Source of the DNA: Pontederia crassipes
Lineage: Eukaryota > Streptophyta > Magnoliopsida > Commelinales > Pontederiaceae
NCBI GenBank assembly: GCA_030549335.1
Contig: CM060187.1
Coordinates: forward strand, 55,820,203 to 55,884,202
Reading direction: 5' to 3'
Length of the DNA stretch: 64,000 bases
Shown here: positions 1 through 10,391 of the stretch, piece by piece
Layout: each line of letters starts with the position of its first letter
Numbering within the stretch: position 1 is the stretch's first letter
Position numbers and translations under genes: made by a program
Notes under the pieces: generated by a model
What the model saw: the letters and a program-made list of their open reading frames with translations, nothing else
Told to the model about the DNA's origin: nothing
Database searches by the model: none

Positions 1-443
1 ACATATTAATGCATCTTAACTCTCTGTAAAATTAATAATTGACTCGTCGTGTGCAATTGTTAGTTTTATTAGAAGTTAAGATAGTTTGGTTTACTCGTAT
101 TGAGAGGTCAATACCTTAGGTATTCCTAATCCATCTTAAGAATCGATACTATTATTTATTGTTATAATTCAACCATAATAGAGGATCATACACGTTTATC
201 TTTACATTAATCATCCATAATTCTCAAGGCCCAACACCAATTTAGTTTATTTGTTTATCATTTCTTTTTTGCACCTTTAATTTTCTGTTTTCTCACCACA
301 AAATCATTTTCTTATCCTAATAGATTATTGAGATAGATTAGATTTAACTAGTTCCTCGTAAGTTCGACACTCTACTATCTACTTTATTACTTGATACGAC
401 TAGTGCACTTGCTAGCAAATTTATTTGTTACAAATTTTACGCA
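1..443 (+). mobile_element. 3' part of an LTR (Athila/Tat-like), inserted in an older gypsy protease gene
   Basis: The last 80 bases (about 345-430) match in layout the LTR ends of the element at 1,426-6,446: a 'cctcgt' block, then 'tttattacttg', then 'gactagtgcacttgcta'. Such LTR ends are typical of Athila/Tat-type Ty3/gypsy elements. The rest of the stretch is AT-rich and non-coding. The edge near 443 is set by the start of protease-coding sequence on the minus strand, which is cut just after the LIDTRATNA segment. The LTR probably ends in 'acgca'. Its 5' end lies before the window. Confidence 0.5.
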
Positions 444-1425
444 TTAGTCGCCCTTGTATCAATCAGGACGGACGTGGTGTAACCATTCACCGTGACTTCT
501 GCGAACACAAGGCCCATTGTGGCCCTCTTCACTCCTTTAGTGGGGATCGTCGCCGCTGTGGCCATCAAGATCATAATGGACACAATGTGTGTGTGCCCCT
601 TCTTCATCGTCCAAGGTCGCGGCCATGGCCTCCAAGCCCGCCTTCTTGTCGCACTCCCAATCGTAGTGCAGCCCTCCACAGACGCATCATCGGACAACCT
701 TCTTGCCGTCGCCCTTGGACGCGTTCACCACCTTCTTCTTGTCACCTTCATGGTAGAGCATCCCTTCTCGTCCGCCTTGCCCTTCTCCTTGACCCGCGCG
801 CCAAGGTCACGGTTGGCCGTGAACTCCACCAGAGCTTGGGTCGTGACCAGAGGCATCGCCTTTTGTCGCCTAATTTCTTGCGCTACCCAGGACTTCAACC
901 CTCGTAAGAAGAAGAAGAGTCACGTCGACTCTTCCATCACGCCCGACATCTCCAACATTATCGATTGGAAACGCTCGATATAATCCTTCACTGAGCTCGT
1001 CTGACGCAACGCCATCAGCTTGTTCATAACAACCTCCTAGACGTTGCTAGGGTAGAACTGATTCTTCAGTTCCTTCTTGAAGTTGCCCCACTGTTGATGA
1101 AGATCGTAGTCTTCGCAATTTTCTCATCCATGCGCCTCCACCATAGAAGCGCGTCATTCGGCAAGTACCGGACAACCATGTCAATCTGGTCCTTCTCGAT
1201 CACGATCTTGCTAGTCTTGAAGCCCTTCTCCAAGAGAAAGTCATCGATGGTCGTCGTCTCTCGGACGCCATCGTACTTTTTCGATTTAGGGCCCGTGAAC
1301 TTCAGGGCGGGCGCGCGCCCCAGCAGCCCTCCTGCTAGAAGGATGCCGATCTCCATCGCCTTGACCTTCGTGTCCATGGCTTTTTCCATGTCTCGAAGTT
1401 GCGCCTCCATGTCCTGAAGCGCAAC
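437..1425 (-). pseudogene. Ty3/gypsy gag and protease remnant (older element, downstream half)
   Basis: Read on the minus strand, 1,425-1,070 gives a retrotransposon gag segment: a coiled stretch (LQDMEAQLRDMEKAMDTKV), then ALKFTGPKSKKYDGVRE, then the family hallmark NDALLWWRRMDEK. Further on, 697-437 gives a retroviral-type protease start, GLVFAEVTVNGYTTSVLIDT. The active-site triplet reads D-T-R where the family has D-T-G, so the enzyme would be inactive. Stops and frame changes separate the two parts. The upstream half of the same gag lies at 6,447-6,598, beyond the element inserted at 1,426-6,446. The frame is cut at about 440 by a second insertion. Confidence 0.8.
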
Positions 1426-2778
1426 TGATGCACGAAAAATCATGCATTAGTTTGGATCATTTGATTAACATTTTAGAATGTTTTTATATTTAGAAATGAG
1501 GAGTTTTGATTTGTTTTCATATAATTTTCTTTAGATTTGATTTCTACCTAAATCTCAAAATTATTCATGACAGGATACGAGAGAACGTCGAAATCAAGGC
1601 AAGAAAAGACCTAAAATAGCTTAGAAGACTGTCACGGCCGTGACAGAAAGATTCAACACTCAGAAAATTGGCTAAGTTACTATCACGGCCGTGATGGTTC
1701 CTGTCATGGCCGTGACAGAAAAATTCCAGCAGAAATTTGGCTGTATTTTTCAGCCTTTTCAGCCTTCTGTCACAACTGTGCCGGAGCCTTTCACGGCCGT
1801 GACGACGGTCTGTTAGGCCATTTTAAAGCCATTTTTATCCACTTTTTGAATATATTTTTTTTTTCTTTTCTTGAGAGACGAGAAAATATATAAAATGAGG
1901 CAGAAGAGGGCATGAAAAAGCATCCATGGAGCATAGTTTTAAAGCCTACAAAGATGAGAAGATCGAGGACAATACCGAAGCTCTGCCGGAAACTCGAGAG
2001 ATGACGCGCTTAGCCTATGCTAGAGTTTTTGTTTTCTTTTCCCAATCTTTTTTCATTAGATTTGATGTTATTATTCTCAGATTTATTCTTTCATTAGGGC
2101 CATCCTAGTTGAACCCTATTTATGTATTGTATTCTTCTTGATATTAATTTAGTTTGAATCTTTAATAGCATTGCAATTTCATGTTTAATGCTTTCCTTTG
2201 ATTCCATGATTTATTATTTGATTGCTATCAGAGAAGAAGTAATTATTTTCATAATAGTTTCTAGGGATTGATCTTATTTATTGCATGCCACAATTAGAAA
2301 AATCGAAAGAGACTTAATTTGTGTAGTTATTAAGGTGACTTGAGAAAGCCCTTAATATTAATTCCGATTGAATGCATCTTATGATTATTTAAGTAAATTA
2401 AAAATCGAAAGGATTGATTTATTTTAATTATTCATAAGATAGTAGTTAAAGCCTGAAATATTGGTTAACTAATTTTGGGAATTCACTTTGTTATTGATTC
2501 AACTAATTCTAAGTTGAGAAAATCCATTACATTCTAGTGGTGATATTTACATGCCTTAATCATCAAATCAATATTTCTCCAGGTGATCATTTTCTTTATT
2601 TTTATTATTTTCTTTTTATACACATCTGAAATCATATATTTTCTTAATTTATCAATTAACAAGGTTAAAATAAAATCTAAGTTATTAACCGTCCTCGTGG
2701 GAATGATAACTCTATTCATTCACTTTATTACTTGGGCGACTAGTGCACTTGCTAACGTTTGCCATCAATTCTACTCAT
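1426..2778 (+). repeat. 5' LTR of the element at 1,426-6,446
   Basis: This matches 5,077-6,446 along its length with scattered differences. Near 1,629-1,806 it carries several copies of a palindrome centred on TCACGGCCGTGA. A TATA box (TATATAAAA, 1,887-1,895) follows about 80 bases later, so the palindromes lie in the U3 promoter region. The downstream part is AT-rich and ends in the block around 'gactagtgcacttgcta'. The exact 3' edge is uncertain by some 10-20 bases because the terminal bases differ from the 3' copy. Confidence 0.8.
1887..1895 (+). promoter_or_regulatory. TATA box of the 5' LTR
   Basis: TATATAAAA lies inside the LTR; the matching site in the 3' LTR is 5,550-5,558. Its place just after the palindrome cluster suits an RNA polymerase II promoter. 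Confidence 0.6.
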
Positions 2779-2841
2779 TTTTCTATTAAATTCCACGCAG
2801 ATTCTTATTAATTCACATACTTTCATATATTCTTATTTTGT

Positions 2842-3762
2842 GTGAGCAGGAAATATCTTCAAGAGACAATTCAAAATGACAACAAAACCAAAGACTATGA
2901 AGCACAAATTTCACAAATTGCAAATAGCAGTATCCCACTCATTCTCGTGGTACAAGGAAATTCTTCAATTGAAGACAAAATGTTAAAGTTCATCACAATG
3001 GCTGAAGAAAAATTTCAACTTCAAGAAAGAGCTTTTATGAAGTTGTTGGAACAAGTAGAGCAATTGGAGGCTAGGATCCAAATGAAAAATGATGCTCCTC
3101 CATCCACCCAATTAGAGTCAAATTCCAACATCGAGGAAAAGCTGTGCCAATTGATTGAAGTTATAGAGAAAAGATTTATTCTACAAGACCAACTCATTAA
3201 TAATCTACAATCACAATTGGCACAGTTGAAGGATCAACAACCAGTTAATTCTCCTTCTCCTAAATTCCCAAATTTTAATGTTAAATTTGATATTATGCAA
3301 GCAAAATTTCAAGAATTAGAGAAGAAAGTGGAGTTGGCTTCTCAGATTGCTCATGCCTCGGGGGATAATACTAGAGACAACTCTACACCTATTATATGCC
3401 CATGTCACTTGTAGTATTTTAATCCAGGAAGAAGAAGACCAAAGAAGAATTATTATCAGAAGACATGGACTACTCAGTGGAGGGTCAAGGAGACAAGTGA
3501 ATATATTATGGAAGATGAACAAGTGCGAAGAAGAGATCCGTCTTCGAAAACTCCAACAGCCATCCATCCAAATCATTCATTGGTAGAAGGGAACACATCA
3601 TCATCACATCAGACAACACAAAATTTGATGCATTGGAAATCCAAGGATCAAGCTCCACAAATAGATTCAAGTACTTCTTTCAAAGTGGAGGGACAATGCT
3701 TCGAGAATTACATCAGAGGTAAGATGAAAAAATGTCATTTCGAATCCCTTCCAGACACTTGA
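2842..3762 (+). pseudogene. Gag-like coiled-coil open frame split by one TAG codon
   Basis: One reading frame of about 306 codons is interrupted only by TAG at 3,412-3,414. The first part (about 190 residues) is rich in Glu, Gln, Lys and Leu in a heptad-like pattern (for example IEEKLCQLIEVIEKRF and QLINNLQSQLAQLKDQ), which suggests a long coiled coil. The second part is basic, then Ser/Thr/Gln-rich (NPGRRRPKKNYYQKTW). This recalls the spacer and tail of Athila-type gag proteins, but no zinc knuckle or protease motif is visible. The frame begins without an in-frame ATG; the first in-frame Met is about residue 47. A possible 3' splice site (gagcag) lies at its start. Confidence 0.5.
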
Positions 3763-5076
3763 GGTAACAAAAGGGTAAAAATCAAGCTAAAGATTATAAC
3801 TTAGAAATATACCCTTAAACTTTTGTCCTCTTAGACTTTAATTTAGCATCAGTATTTTATTCTTTAATTTAGATTAGTTAACATTAAAAATTGTTTAGAT
3901 TGAGATTGCTCCAGGAGGACACGGTCACGACCGTGCCTACATCTCTCACGGTCGAGTCTATCTTATTGAGCGCCAAGGCCGTGACAGTTCTGAAATGCAG
4001 AAATCCAAATCATGCCGGAAGAAGCCTATGAGCCGCCCAAGCAATGTGACCAAGATATTTTTAATTGCTCAGCAGAACCTAGAAATTATCAGGTTGTCTC
4101 TACTCCTTTTGCATTTTATTATTTTTATTTCGTAGTTTTCATGTACACGGGCCTAACACTAGGGCGGTGTCAAGTTCAAGCTTGGGGGAGGGACATAGTC
4201 TTGTTTCATTTGCATGACATGTCTATTTTGAACATTTTGAATCGATCATCTTATTTTGTTTGGCATGCATCTAATTATGAAAATTTTAAAATTTTTGTGT
4301 CATCTTATTTCTCTTTGTTTACTATTTTGTTGTCTTTAAACTTATTTTCAGAACATCGCTTAATCTATGAAATTCAATCACTGTTTCTTTTTATCGGGTA
4401 TCACTAGAGTATTGTGATTTGAATTGAGTTTGTTGTTAAGTATAAGGACTAGCTTTTAAATGATGAATTTCTATATTATTTACTATGATGTTAGTCTTGA
4501 TTATAATTGCATCTCTATTGAAAGAATTAAGTCTTTTTGGAGCGTATAATTATGCTAATTAAATTTAATGTTAAAGTGAATGAAAAGAGAACTAGTTGAG
4601 CTCCAACAGTTAAGTGAAAAGTATAAAGTATCCTCTGGAACCTTGGTGTATCCGGGTAATTAGATCTGTAGGGGATTCTTTCCTGACGACCTAAGGACAT
4701 CTGCTCCGGGATTCGTCGATCGAAAGCCCGTTATATCGACCACTTTGTGCAATATGGAGGATTACTAAATTCTTAAAGTGAAACAAAATCTTAATGCTGA
4801 AATATGAAATGATAATAGTATAAAAATAAGCTCCTTAAATACTTGTGGTTTAATATTGATACTCTTATGAGATTGACTAATATTATTTGTAGATATGCAA
4901 GAAAGTCATGTTTGAATGCTAAGAATTCTGTAAGGCTGGGTATTGGTTGAGAAAAGATACTCTAGTGATGATCGTGTAAAAGAACAGTCGGAGGAAAGTA
5001 TTGGTTTTGTGATGGAGCCCTGTGCTTTATTTGAAATTTGCTTGAAGTCAAGCAAAATATTAAGCTTGGGGGTATT

Positions 5077-6446
5077 TGATGCACGAAAAATTATGCATTA
5101 ATTCGGGTTATTTGATTAATACTTTAGAATATTTTTATGTTTGGAAAAGAAGAGTTTTGATTTGTTTTCATATAATTTTATTTAGATTTGATTTCTACCT
5201 AAATATGAAAATTATTCATAGCAAGATATGAGAAAACGTCGAAATGAAGGGAAGAAAATGCCTAAAACAGCTTAGAAGACTGTCACAGCCATGACAGTTC
5301 TGGTCATGGCCGTGACAGAAAGATTCAACAAGCAAAAATTGGCTAAGTTACTGTCACGGCCGTGACGGTTTCTATCATGGTCGTGACAGACACTTTTCAG
5401 TAAAAAAATTGGCTAAGTACTTTTTCAGCATTTTCAGTCTTCTGTCACGGCCGTGCCGGAGCATTTCACTGCCGTAACGACGGTCTGTTAAGCCATTTTA
5501 TCCACTTTTTGGATATATTTTTTATTTCTTTTATTGAGAGACGAGAAAATATATAAAAGGAGGCAGAAGAGGGCATGAAAAAGCATCTCTGGAGCATAGT
5601 TTTAAAGCCTACAAAGAGGAGAAGATCGAGGACAATACCGAAGCTCTGCCGGAAACTCGAGAGAGGACGCACTTAGCCTATGCTAGAGTTTTTGTTTTCT
5701 TTTCCCAATATTTTTTCATTAGATTTGATGTTATTATTCTCAAATTTATTCTTTCATTAGGGCCATCCTAGTTGAACCCTATTTATGTATTGGATTCTTC
5801 TTGATATTAATTTAGCTTGAATCTTTAATAGCATTGCAATTTCATGTTTAATGCTTTCCTTTGATTCCATGATTTATTATTTGATTGCTACCTGAGAAGA
5901 AGTAATTATTTTCATAATAGTTTCTAGGGATTGATTTTAATTATTGCATGCCACAATTAGGAAAATCAAAAGAGACCTAATTTGTGTAGTTATTAAGGTG
6001 ACTTAAGAAAGCCCTTAATATTAATTCTGATTGAATGCATCTTATGATTTAATTAAGTAAATTAAAAATTGAAAGGATTAATTTATTTTAATTATTCATA
6101 AGATAGTAGTTAAAGCCTGAAACAGTGGTTAACTAATTTTGAGAATTCACTTTATTATTGATTCAACTAATTCTAAGTTGAGAAAATTCATTACATTCTA
6201 GTGGTGATAATTAGGTGCCTTAATCATCAAATCAATATTTCTCCGTGTGATCATTTCCTTTATCTTTATTATTTTCTTTTTATTCACATCTAAAATCAAC
6301 TATTTTCTTAATTTCTCAATTAACAAGGTTAAAATAAAATCTAAGTTATTAACCGTCCTCGTGGGAACGATAACTCTACTTATTCACTTTATTACTTGAG
6401 CGACTAGTGCACTTGCTAACATTTATTATCAATTCTATATGCATCA
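5077..6446 (+). repeat. 3' LTR of the element at 1,426-6,446
   Basis: This is a direct repeat of the 5' LTR, preceded by the polypurine tract at about 5,063-5,073. It has more palindrome copies between 5,281 and 5,480 than the 5' LTR, so the array varies in number between the two LTRs. The TATA box is at 5,550-5,558. It ends GCATCA followed by the GCAAC duplication. Confidence 0.85.
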
Positions 6447-6598
6447 GCAACCGTGCCCTCCTCGAAAGCTTGGCCGTGTTATCCCGCCACGGCTTCCAAG
6501 CCAAGGATCGCCGTGTCCGTGTCTTGGATCTGCTGCCCTAGTTGGTCGACTTGCCTCTCCAAGGTTCCCATCGACTTCTTGGACTTAGCACGAGTCAT
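6447..6598 (-). pseudogene. Ty3/gypsy gag N-terminus (older element, upstream half)
   Basis: The minus-strand ATG is at 6,598-6,596 and the reading begins MTRAKSKKSMGTLERQVDQL, a basic start followed by a coiled-coil stretch. A TAA codon interrupts it after about 43 residues. It then meets the GCAAC duplication and resumes at 1,425. This is the 5' end of the gag whose remainder is at 437-1,425. It lies 38 bases inside the LTR at 6,636-7,456, as expected for the leader of an old element. Confidence 0.7.
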
Positions 6599-6635
6599 CC
6601 TCCTTCTTTCTCCACATCCATGCCGCCAGCCCTTA

Positions 6636-7456
6636 TGTCACGCCCTAAAGCTCCTGCATCTGAACCCTTCGACATGCAGCTCAACCAAACCCTAACTCAG
6701 TCGCCGATTTGGATGCGCCTTGGACATGTCCGGACACACCTTGGATGCACAACGAAACACCCCCATGAATAGAGAAGAGAAAGGCTCTGAGTTGAAAGGA
6801 AAACTAAATATATTATTGAGTAAAAGTCAGATGGGTTACGGACTACATGTCCTTTTATAGGGTCAATGAAGATCAACTCCTCTAACTAGGGACCTAGTCC
6901 TATTCGGTCTACAAGGCCTAACTCTAGAAAAACCTCTTTCTAGTAGAAGAAGAACTCAGCCCCTTGAAGATCCTCAGAAGTTCCGGCAAGGTTTGCACTC
7001 CTCGCCCTAGGAGTGGACACACCCTGCCATGGCTGCACTGCGTCTGGACACGCCTGTCCTAGTCCGAGTATGCTTCGGACTTGGCCACCAACTGTCCTCT
7101 TCCCTGTTCTTCTCTCTCGGCCATGCCATCTTCACCTAGAGCCTCTCGGCTTAGGTAGGAGTTCCGGCCATCTTGAACTCCACCTCCAACTCCTATGCGC
7201 ACTAGGGGTAGTTCGACCATGCTCCAATTCGGATTAGGACTCCAACTGCCTTGAATGATCTTGACTCTCCTACTCGCTCTAAGAGTTCAACTCTTCCAGC
7301 AAACCTCCAGCCTACTTGCCAGGACCTGCTTCTCATCTACCCGACGTTCAGTTCGAGTTGAGGTCGGACTGTTCCCGTCATGTGCTCGTCTGCTCGTGTG
7401 CACGCCCGGGGAGTCCACGCTCGTTCTGGGTGCACCCCTTTGGGTCAGGAGTGACA
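6636..7456 (-). repeat. LTR of the older minus-strand Ty3/gypsy element
   Basis: On the minus strand this segment starts TGTCAC (7,456) and ends GTGACA (6,636), perfect 6-bp inverted ends. A purine-rich tract (GGTGGGAGAGGA) stands directly before its start at about 7,458-7,470. A TATA box (CTATAAAAGG on the minus strand) lies at about 6,853-6,862. Downstream is a gag start; upstream is an integrase C-terminal remnant. One LTR is thus shared between the end of one element and the beginning of the next. Confidence 0.75.
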
Positions 7457-7509
7457 ATCCTCTCCCACCAAAGTCATTGTCATCCCCGACAACTCTTGTA
7501 CGCCTCCTG

Positions 7510-7962
7510 AATTTGTCGATGAGCTTATATCGTTCACTAACCCTTGTGTCTCATCCTCCCATGAAGAATCTTTTGCATCCTCGTAGAATCTCTTCAGCAT
7601 GCTTACATGAAACACCAGATAAATTTATCACAGTTCTTTGGGAAGATCCACCTTATATACCACCTTGCCTACTCGCTTAGTGATGATGAAGGGACCCTCA
7701 TACGTTCTCAGTAGTCATTGGTGTAGGTTCCTAAGTGTTTTAAACTGACAAGTTCCTAACTTCACAAGAACTTTGTCCCCGACTTGAAACTCAACATGCT
7801 TACATCAGCAAACTTCTTCATCTTGTGCACCGACTTATTCAAAATATCCAGAGGGAATAAAGAAGGTTGGTGATGTCGATGGGACAGAAAGAGTTCCACC
7901 GTCGAAGGGGAAGCTGCCAATGCGTTTTGTCGAGATGAAGCAGTGTTTTGTTGAGGGAACAC
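7510..7962 (-). pseudogene. Ty3/gypsy integrase C-terminal remnant
   Basis: Minus-strand pieces in several frames match the family's integrase tail: HKMKKFADV, then a VGDKVLVKL-like block, then YEGPFIITKRVGKVVYKVDL. These correspond to the stretch that ends gypsy integrases (GPF..V.RVGKVAYRLDLP). Stops and shifts break the frame. It precedes the polypurine tract and LTR at 7,456, so it is the 3' end of a pol gene on the minus strand. Confidence 0.65.
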
Positions 7963-8122
7963 ACGATCAGAAGGTCTATGGGTTCAAAAAAAGACTGAAC
8001 CACAACTCACTCACTTAAGAAGTCGGTTCACTTATCTTTGTGAGATCTGTGTCCATTGACGATCCAACAGGCTCTAATTAAGCGTCGGATGGTGCTACCA
8101 TTTGTAAGGTTAGCACCACCAT

Positions 8123-8169
<47 letters not shown>

Positions 8170-8425
8170 AAAGTGTATGTATATATATAGAAATTATATA
8201 CATGATATATATGGGAGAGATGTAGATAAAATTGTATTTAATTTTTTATGTAGTGTTCTTTTAATTTCTATCTATATATATTATAATAATTATCTTATTC
8301 AACCTGATACATTTTTATTACCTAAAAAAATTGAAAATATTACGAAAGAAATTGGAGCCATGTCGGATTACACTTTTTGCTTTCTATTATAATATTTTGC
8401 TTTTGTATATAGATCTGGATATGTA

Positions 8426-8467
<42 letters not shown>

Positions 8468-8770
8468 CGTTTATGATTTATTAGTATTCTCTTAGTTTCA
8501 GATACACATATTATAATTATCTTATACAAAGAACTTTTATTATACATTAATTTTAGATTATCTAAAAAAATCATAAATACTACAATAAATTTACAGAATT
8601 TAAGGGCCTCGTGGCATTAGAAATAAATATAGATATATAGGTACATATAAAATATAAATGTCTAATATTTTGCTTCCTAAATTACGTCATAGGTACCTTT
8701 GGTATTTTTAAACTTTTCATCGACATTGGGTTGGCGTGGATGTGGAAAACGACACGGAGCAGGGCAACAA
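7963..8770. other. AT-rich stretch with two TA microsatellites, no gene seen
   Basis: Nothing coding is recognisable. The main content is two (TA)n tracts at about 8,127-8,166 and 8,425-8,463. Short translated frames here are low-complexity. Confidence 0.6.
8127..8166. repeat. (TA)n microsatellite
   Basis: About 20 uninterrupted TA units. Similar tracts are at 8,425-8,463, 23,287-23,326 and 23,703-23,731. Confidence 0.95.
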
Positions 8771-8777
8771 TGGGAGA

Positions 8778-8967
8778 GTAAATTATATTTCTAAAATGAT
8801 TAGGAATATATTGGCGTTCGAGTTAGAAAGTTTATTTATTCCTCCCTTCGCAGCAATTCTAAGACCATTGTAGTAAATTATATTTCGAAAACGATTAGGA
8901 GTATATTGGCGTTCGAGTTACAAAGTCTATATTTCTCCCTTCGCAGCAATTCTAAGACCCTTGCGAT
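8778..8967. repeat. 95-bp tandem duplication upstream of the kinase gene
   Basis: 8,778-8,872 and 8,873-8,967 are two adjacent copies sharing 'gtaaattatattt', 'ttggcgttcgagtta' and 'cttcgcagcaattctaagac', with about ten differences. The second copy ends 63 bases before the kinase ATG at 9,031, so the repeat lies in its promoter or leader. Confidence 0.85.
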
Positions 8968-9030
8968 CACTTTTTTTTTTACTCCCTGGTCTTCTTTGAT
9001 CCTCCTCCTCGACCCGGCTCGCTCTCTGTC

Positions 9031-9932
9031 ATGGCTTCTGCGAGGCAAGTGCAGTGGTCGAAAGGAAAAATACTCGGTGAAGGCGCCACCGGGGTCGTCA
9101 CAATGGGCACCCCGAAGGATGGATCTTCTTCGATTCCGGTGGCTATCAAATCAGCCAAGGGGCTAAAGGGCGAGGTGCTGCGCCGTGAGTGGGAAATCTT
9201 GCACTGTCTTCAGGGGTGCCCAGAGATAATCAAGTGCTATGGCAGTCTGAGCTCTCGTGATTCAGCTGTCGACCACGATGTCACCTTCAACATTTTCCTC
9301 GATTACGTCCAGGAAGGAAGCCTGGAAAACTACCTGAAAGTCACCCCCATGTACGAGTGCTACGCGCGACGGTTCACAAGGTCCATGCTGCGCGGCCTCG
9401 CCCACATCCACCGGAGAGGAATTGTGCATTGCGACATTAAGCCAACGAACATCCTTCTGTGGGACGAGAAGGAGGCCAGGATCGCCGACTTCGGCAACGC
9501 AATGTGGCAGGGCGAGGTGAACCGCTGGGAGCCCTGCCGGGGTACGCCGTACTACATCGCGCCGGAATGCGTGTCCAAGAATGAGTACGGGCCGCCGGCG
9601 GACGTGTGGTCGCTCGGGTGTACCGTGGCGGAGATGCTGATGAGCAGGCCAGCGATGGGCTACCTGATAAGATCAGCGTGGACGCGATGCTGTGCTTGAT
9701 AGCCTCCGGGGGGGCCACGCCGGAGATACCCTACGAGATGTCCGACGTGGGAAAGGACTTCCTGGCGAGGTGCTTCGAGGTCGACCCCAGGAAGAGGTGG
9801 ACTGTTGGGATGCTGCAGCAGCATCCTTTCGCGACAAACGACGACATCCAAGCCACCAAGGACAAGCCTTCGAGCGAGTCTGCATGGAGGGAGCGGGTGG
9901 CACAAATCTGCATGGCTCACTCCTCTTCGTAG
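9031..9932 (+). pseudogene. MAPKKK17/18-like protein kinase, frameshifted in the C-lobe
   Basis: An intronless frame starts at ATG 9,031. Kinase landmarks in order: glycine loop GEGATGVV (about residue 16), VAIK lysine (about 44), HCDIKPTN catalytic loop (about 136), DFG in IADFGNA (about 152), APE in YIAPEC and ADVWSLGCTVAEM. This order and the GTPYYIAPE/GCTVAEM style fit the plant MEKK-like MAPKKK17/18/20/21 group, which activates MAP2Ks in stress signalling. At about 9,655-9,672 one base is missing relative to the paralogue at 17,3xx. The original frame then stops at 9,699, while the rest (SVDAMLCLIASGG to CFEVDPRKRWTVGMLQQHPF) continues in another frame to TAG at 9,932. As it stands, a 222-residue product would lack the end of the C-lobe. 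A sequencing error cannot be excluded, but the next copy shares the shift. Confidence 0.8.
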
Positions 9933-10391
9933 AACGAGTGACTTCGGCCACGTGATGTGGCAGGGCGAGGTGAACCGCTGGGTGCCCTGCCGCGGCATGC
10001 CCTACTACATCGCGCCGGAGTGCGTTTCCAAGAACGAGTACGGGCTGCCGGCGGACGTGTAGTCTCTCGGGTGTACCGTGGCAGAGATGCTGATGAGCAG
10101 GCCCGCGAGGGGCTACGCGGTAAGATCAGCGTGGATGCGCTGCTGCGCCTGATCGCCTCCGGCGGGGCCATGCCGGAGATACCCTACGAGATGTCCGACG
10201 TGGGAAAGGACTTCCTGGCGAGGTGCTTCGAGCTCGACCCCAGGAAGCGGTGGACTGTTGAGATGCTGCAGCAGCATCCTTTCGCTTTCGCGACGGACGA
10301 CGACGTCCAAGCCACCAAGGATAAGTCTTCGAGCGAGTCCGCATGGAGGGAGCAGGTGACACGAATCTGCATGGCTCACTCCTCTTCGTAG
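9933..10391 (+). pseudogene. Tandem partial copy of the kinase gene
   Basis: This repeats the upstream gene from the DFG motif (GACTTCGG at 9,940, matching 9,487) to the stop, offset about 453 bases. It has no N-lobe or catalytic loop. Three defects are visible: the start is missing, ADVWSLG has TAG for Trp (about 10,060), and the same one-base frame break as the upstream copy follows the PAR motif (about 10,112-10,125). It also has a 6-base in-frame insertion at HPFAFATDD. The shared frame break shows the duplication came after the shift. The end (AHSSS, TAG 10,389-10,391) is preserved. Confidence 0.85.

Larger units (their letters stand above)
1421..6451 (+). mobile_element. Non-autonomous LTR retrotransposon with target-site duplication GCAAC
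   Basis: The body runs 1,426-6,446 and is flanked by identical GCAAC 5-mers (1,421-1,425 and 6,447-6,451). Two long direct repeats bound it: 5' LTR 1,426 to about 2,778 and 3' LTR 5,077-6,446. The LTR starts TGATGC and the 3' copy ends GCATCA, an inverted end pair; the last bases of the 5' copy have diverged. A purine-rich tract (AAGCTTGGGGG) precedes the 3' LTR. The interior holds one split gag-like open frame (2,842-3,762) and no recognisable protease, reverse transcriptase or integrase, so it would need enzymes from another element. It interrupts the gag of an older gypsy element on the opposite strand. The LTR end resembles Athila/Tat types. Confidence 0.85.

Noticed and set aside
425-983. 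Plus-strand frames of 160 and 163 codons
   Set aside because: Antisense of the gypsy gag-protease region; one begins at a non-ATG codon.
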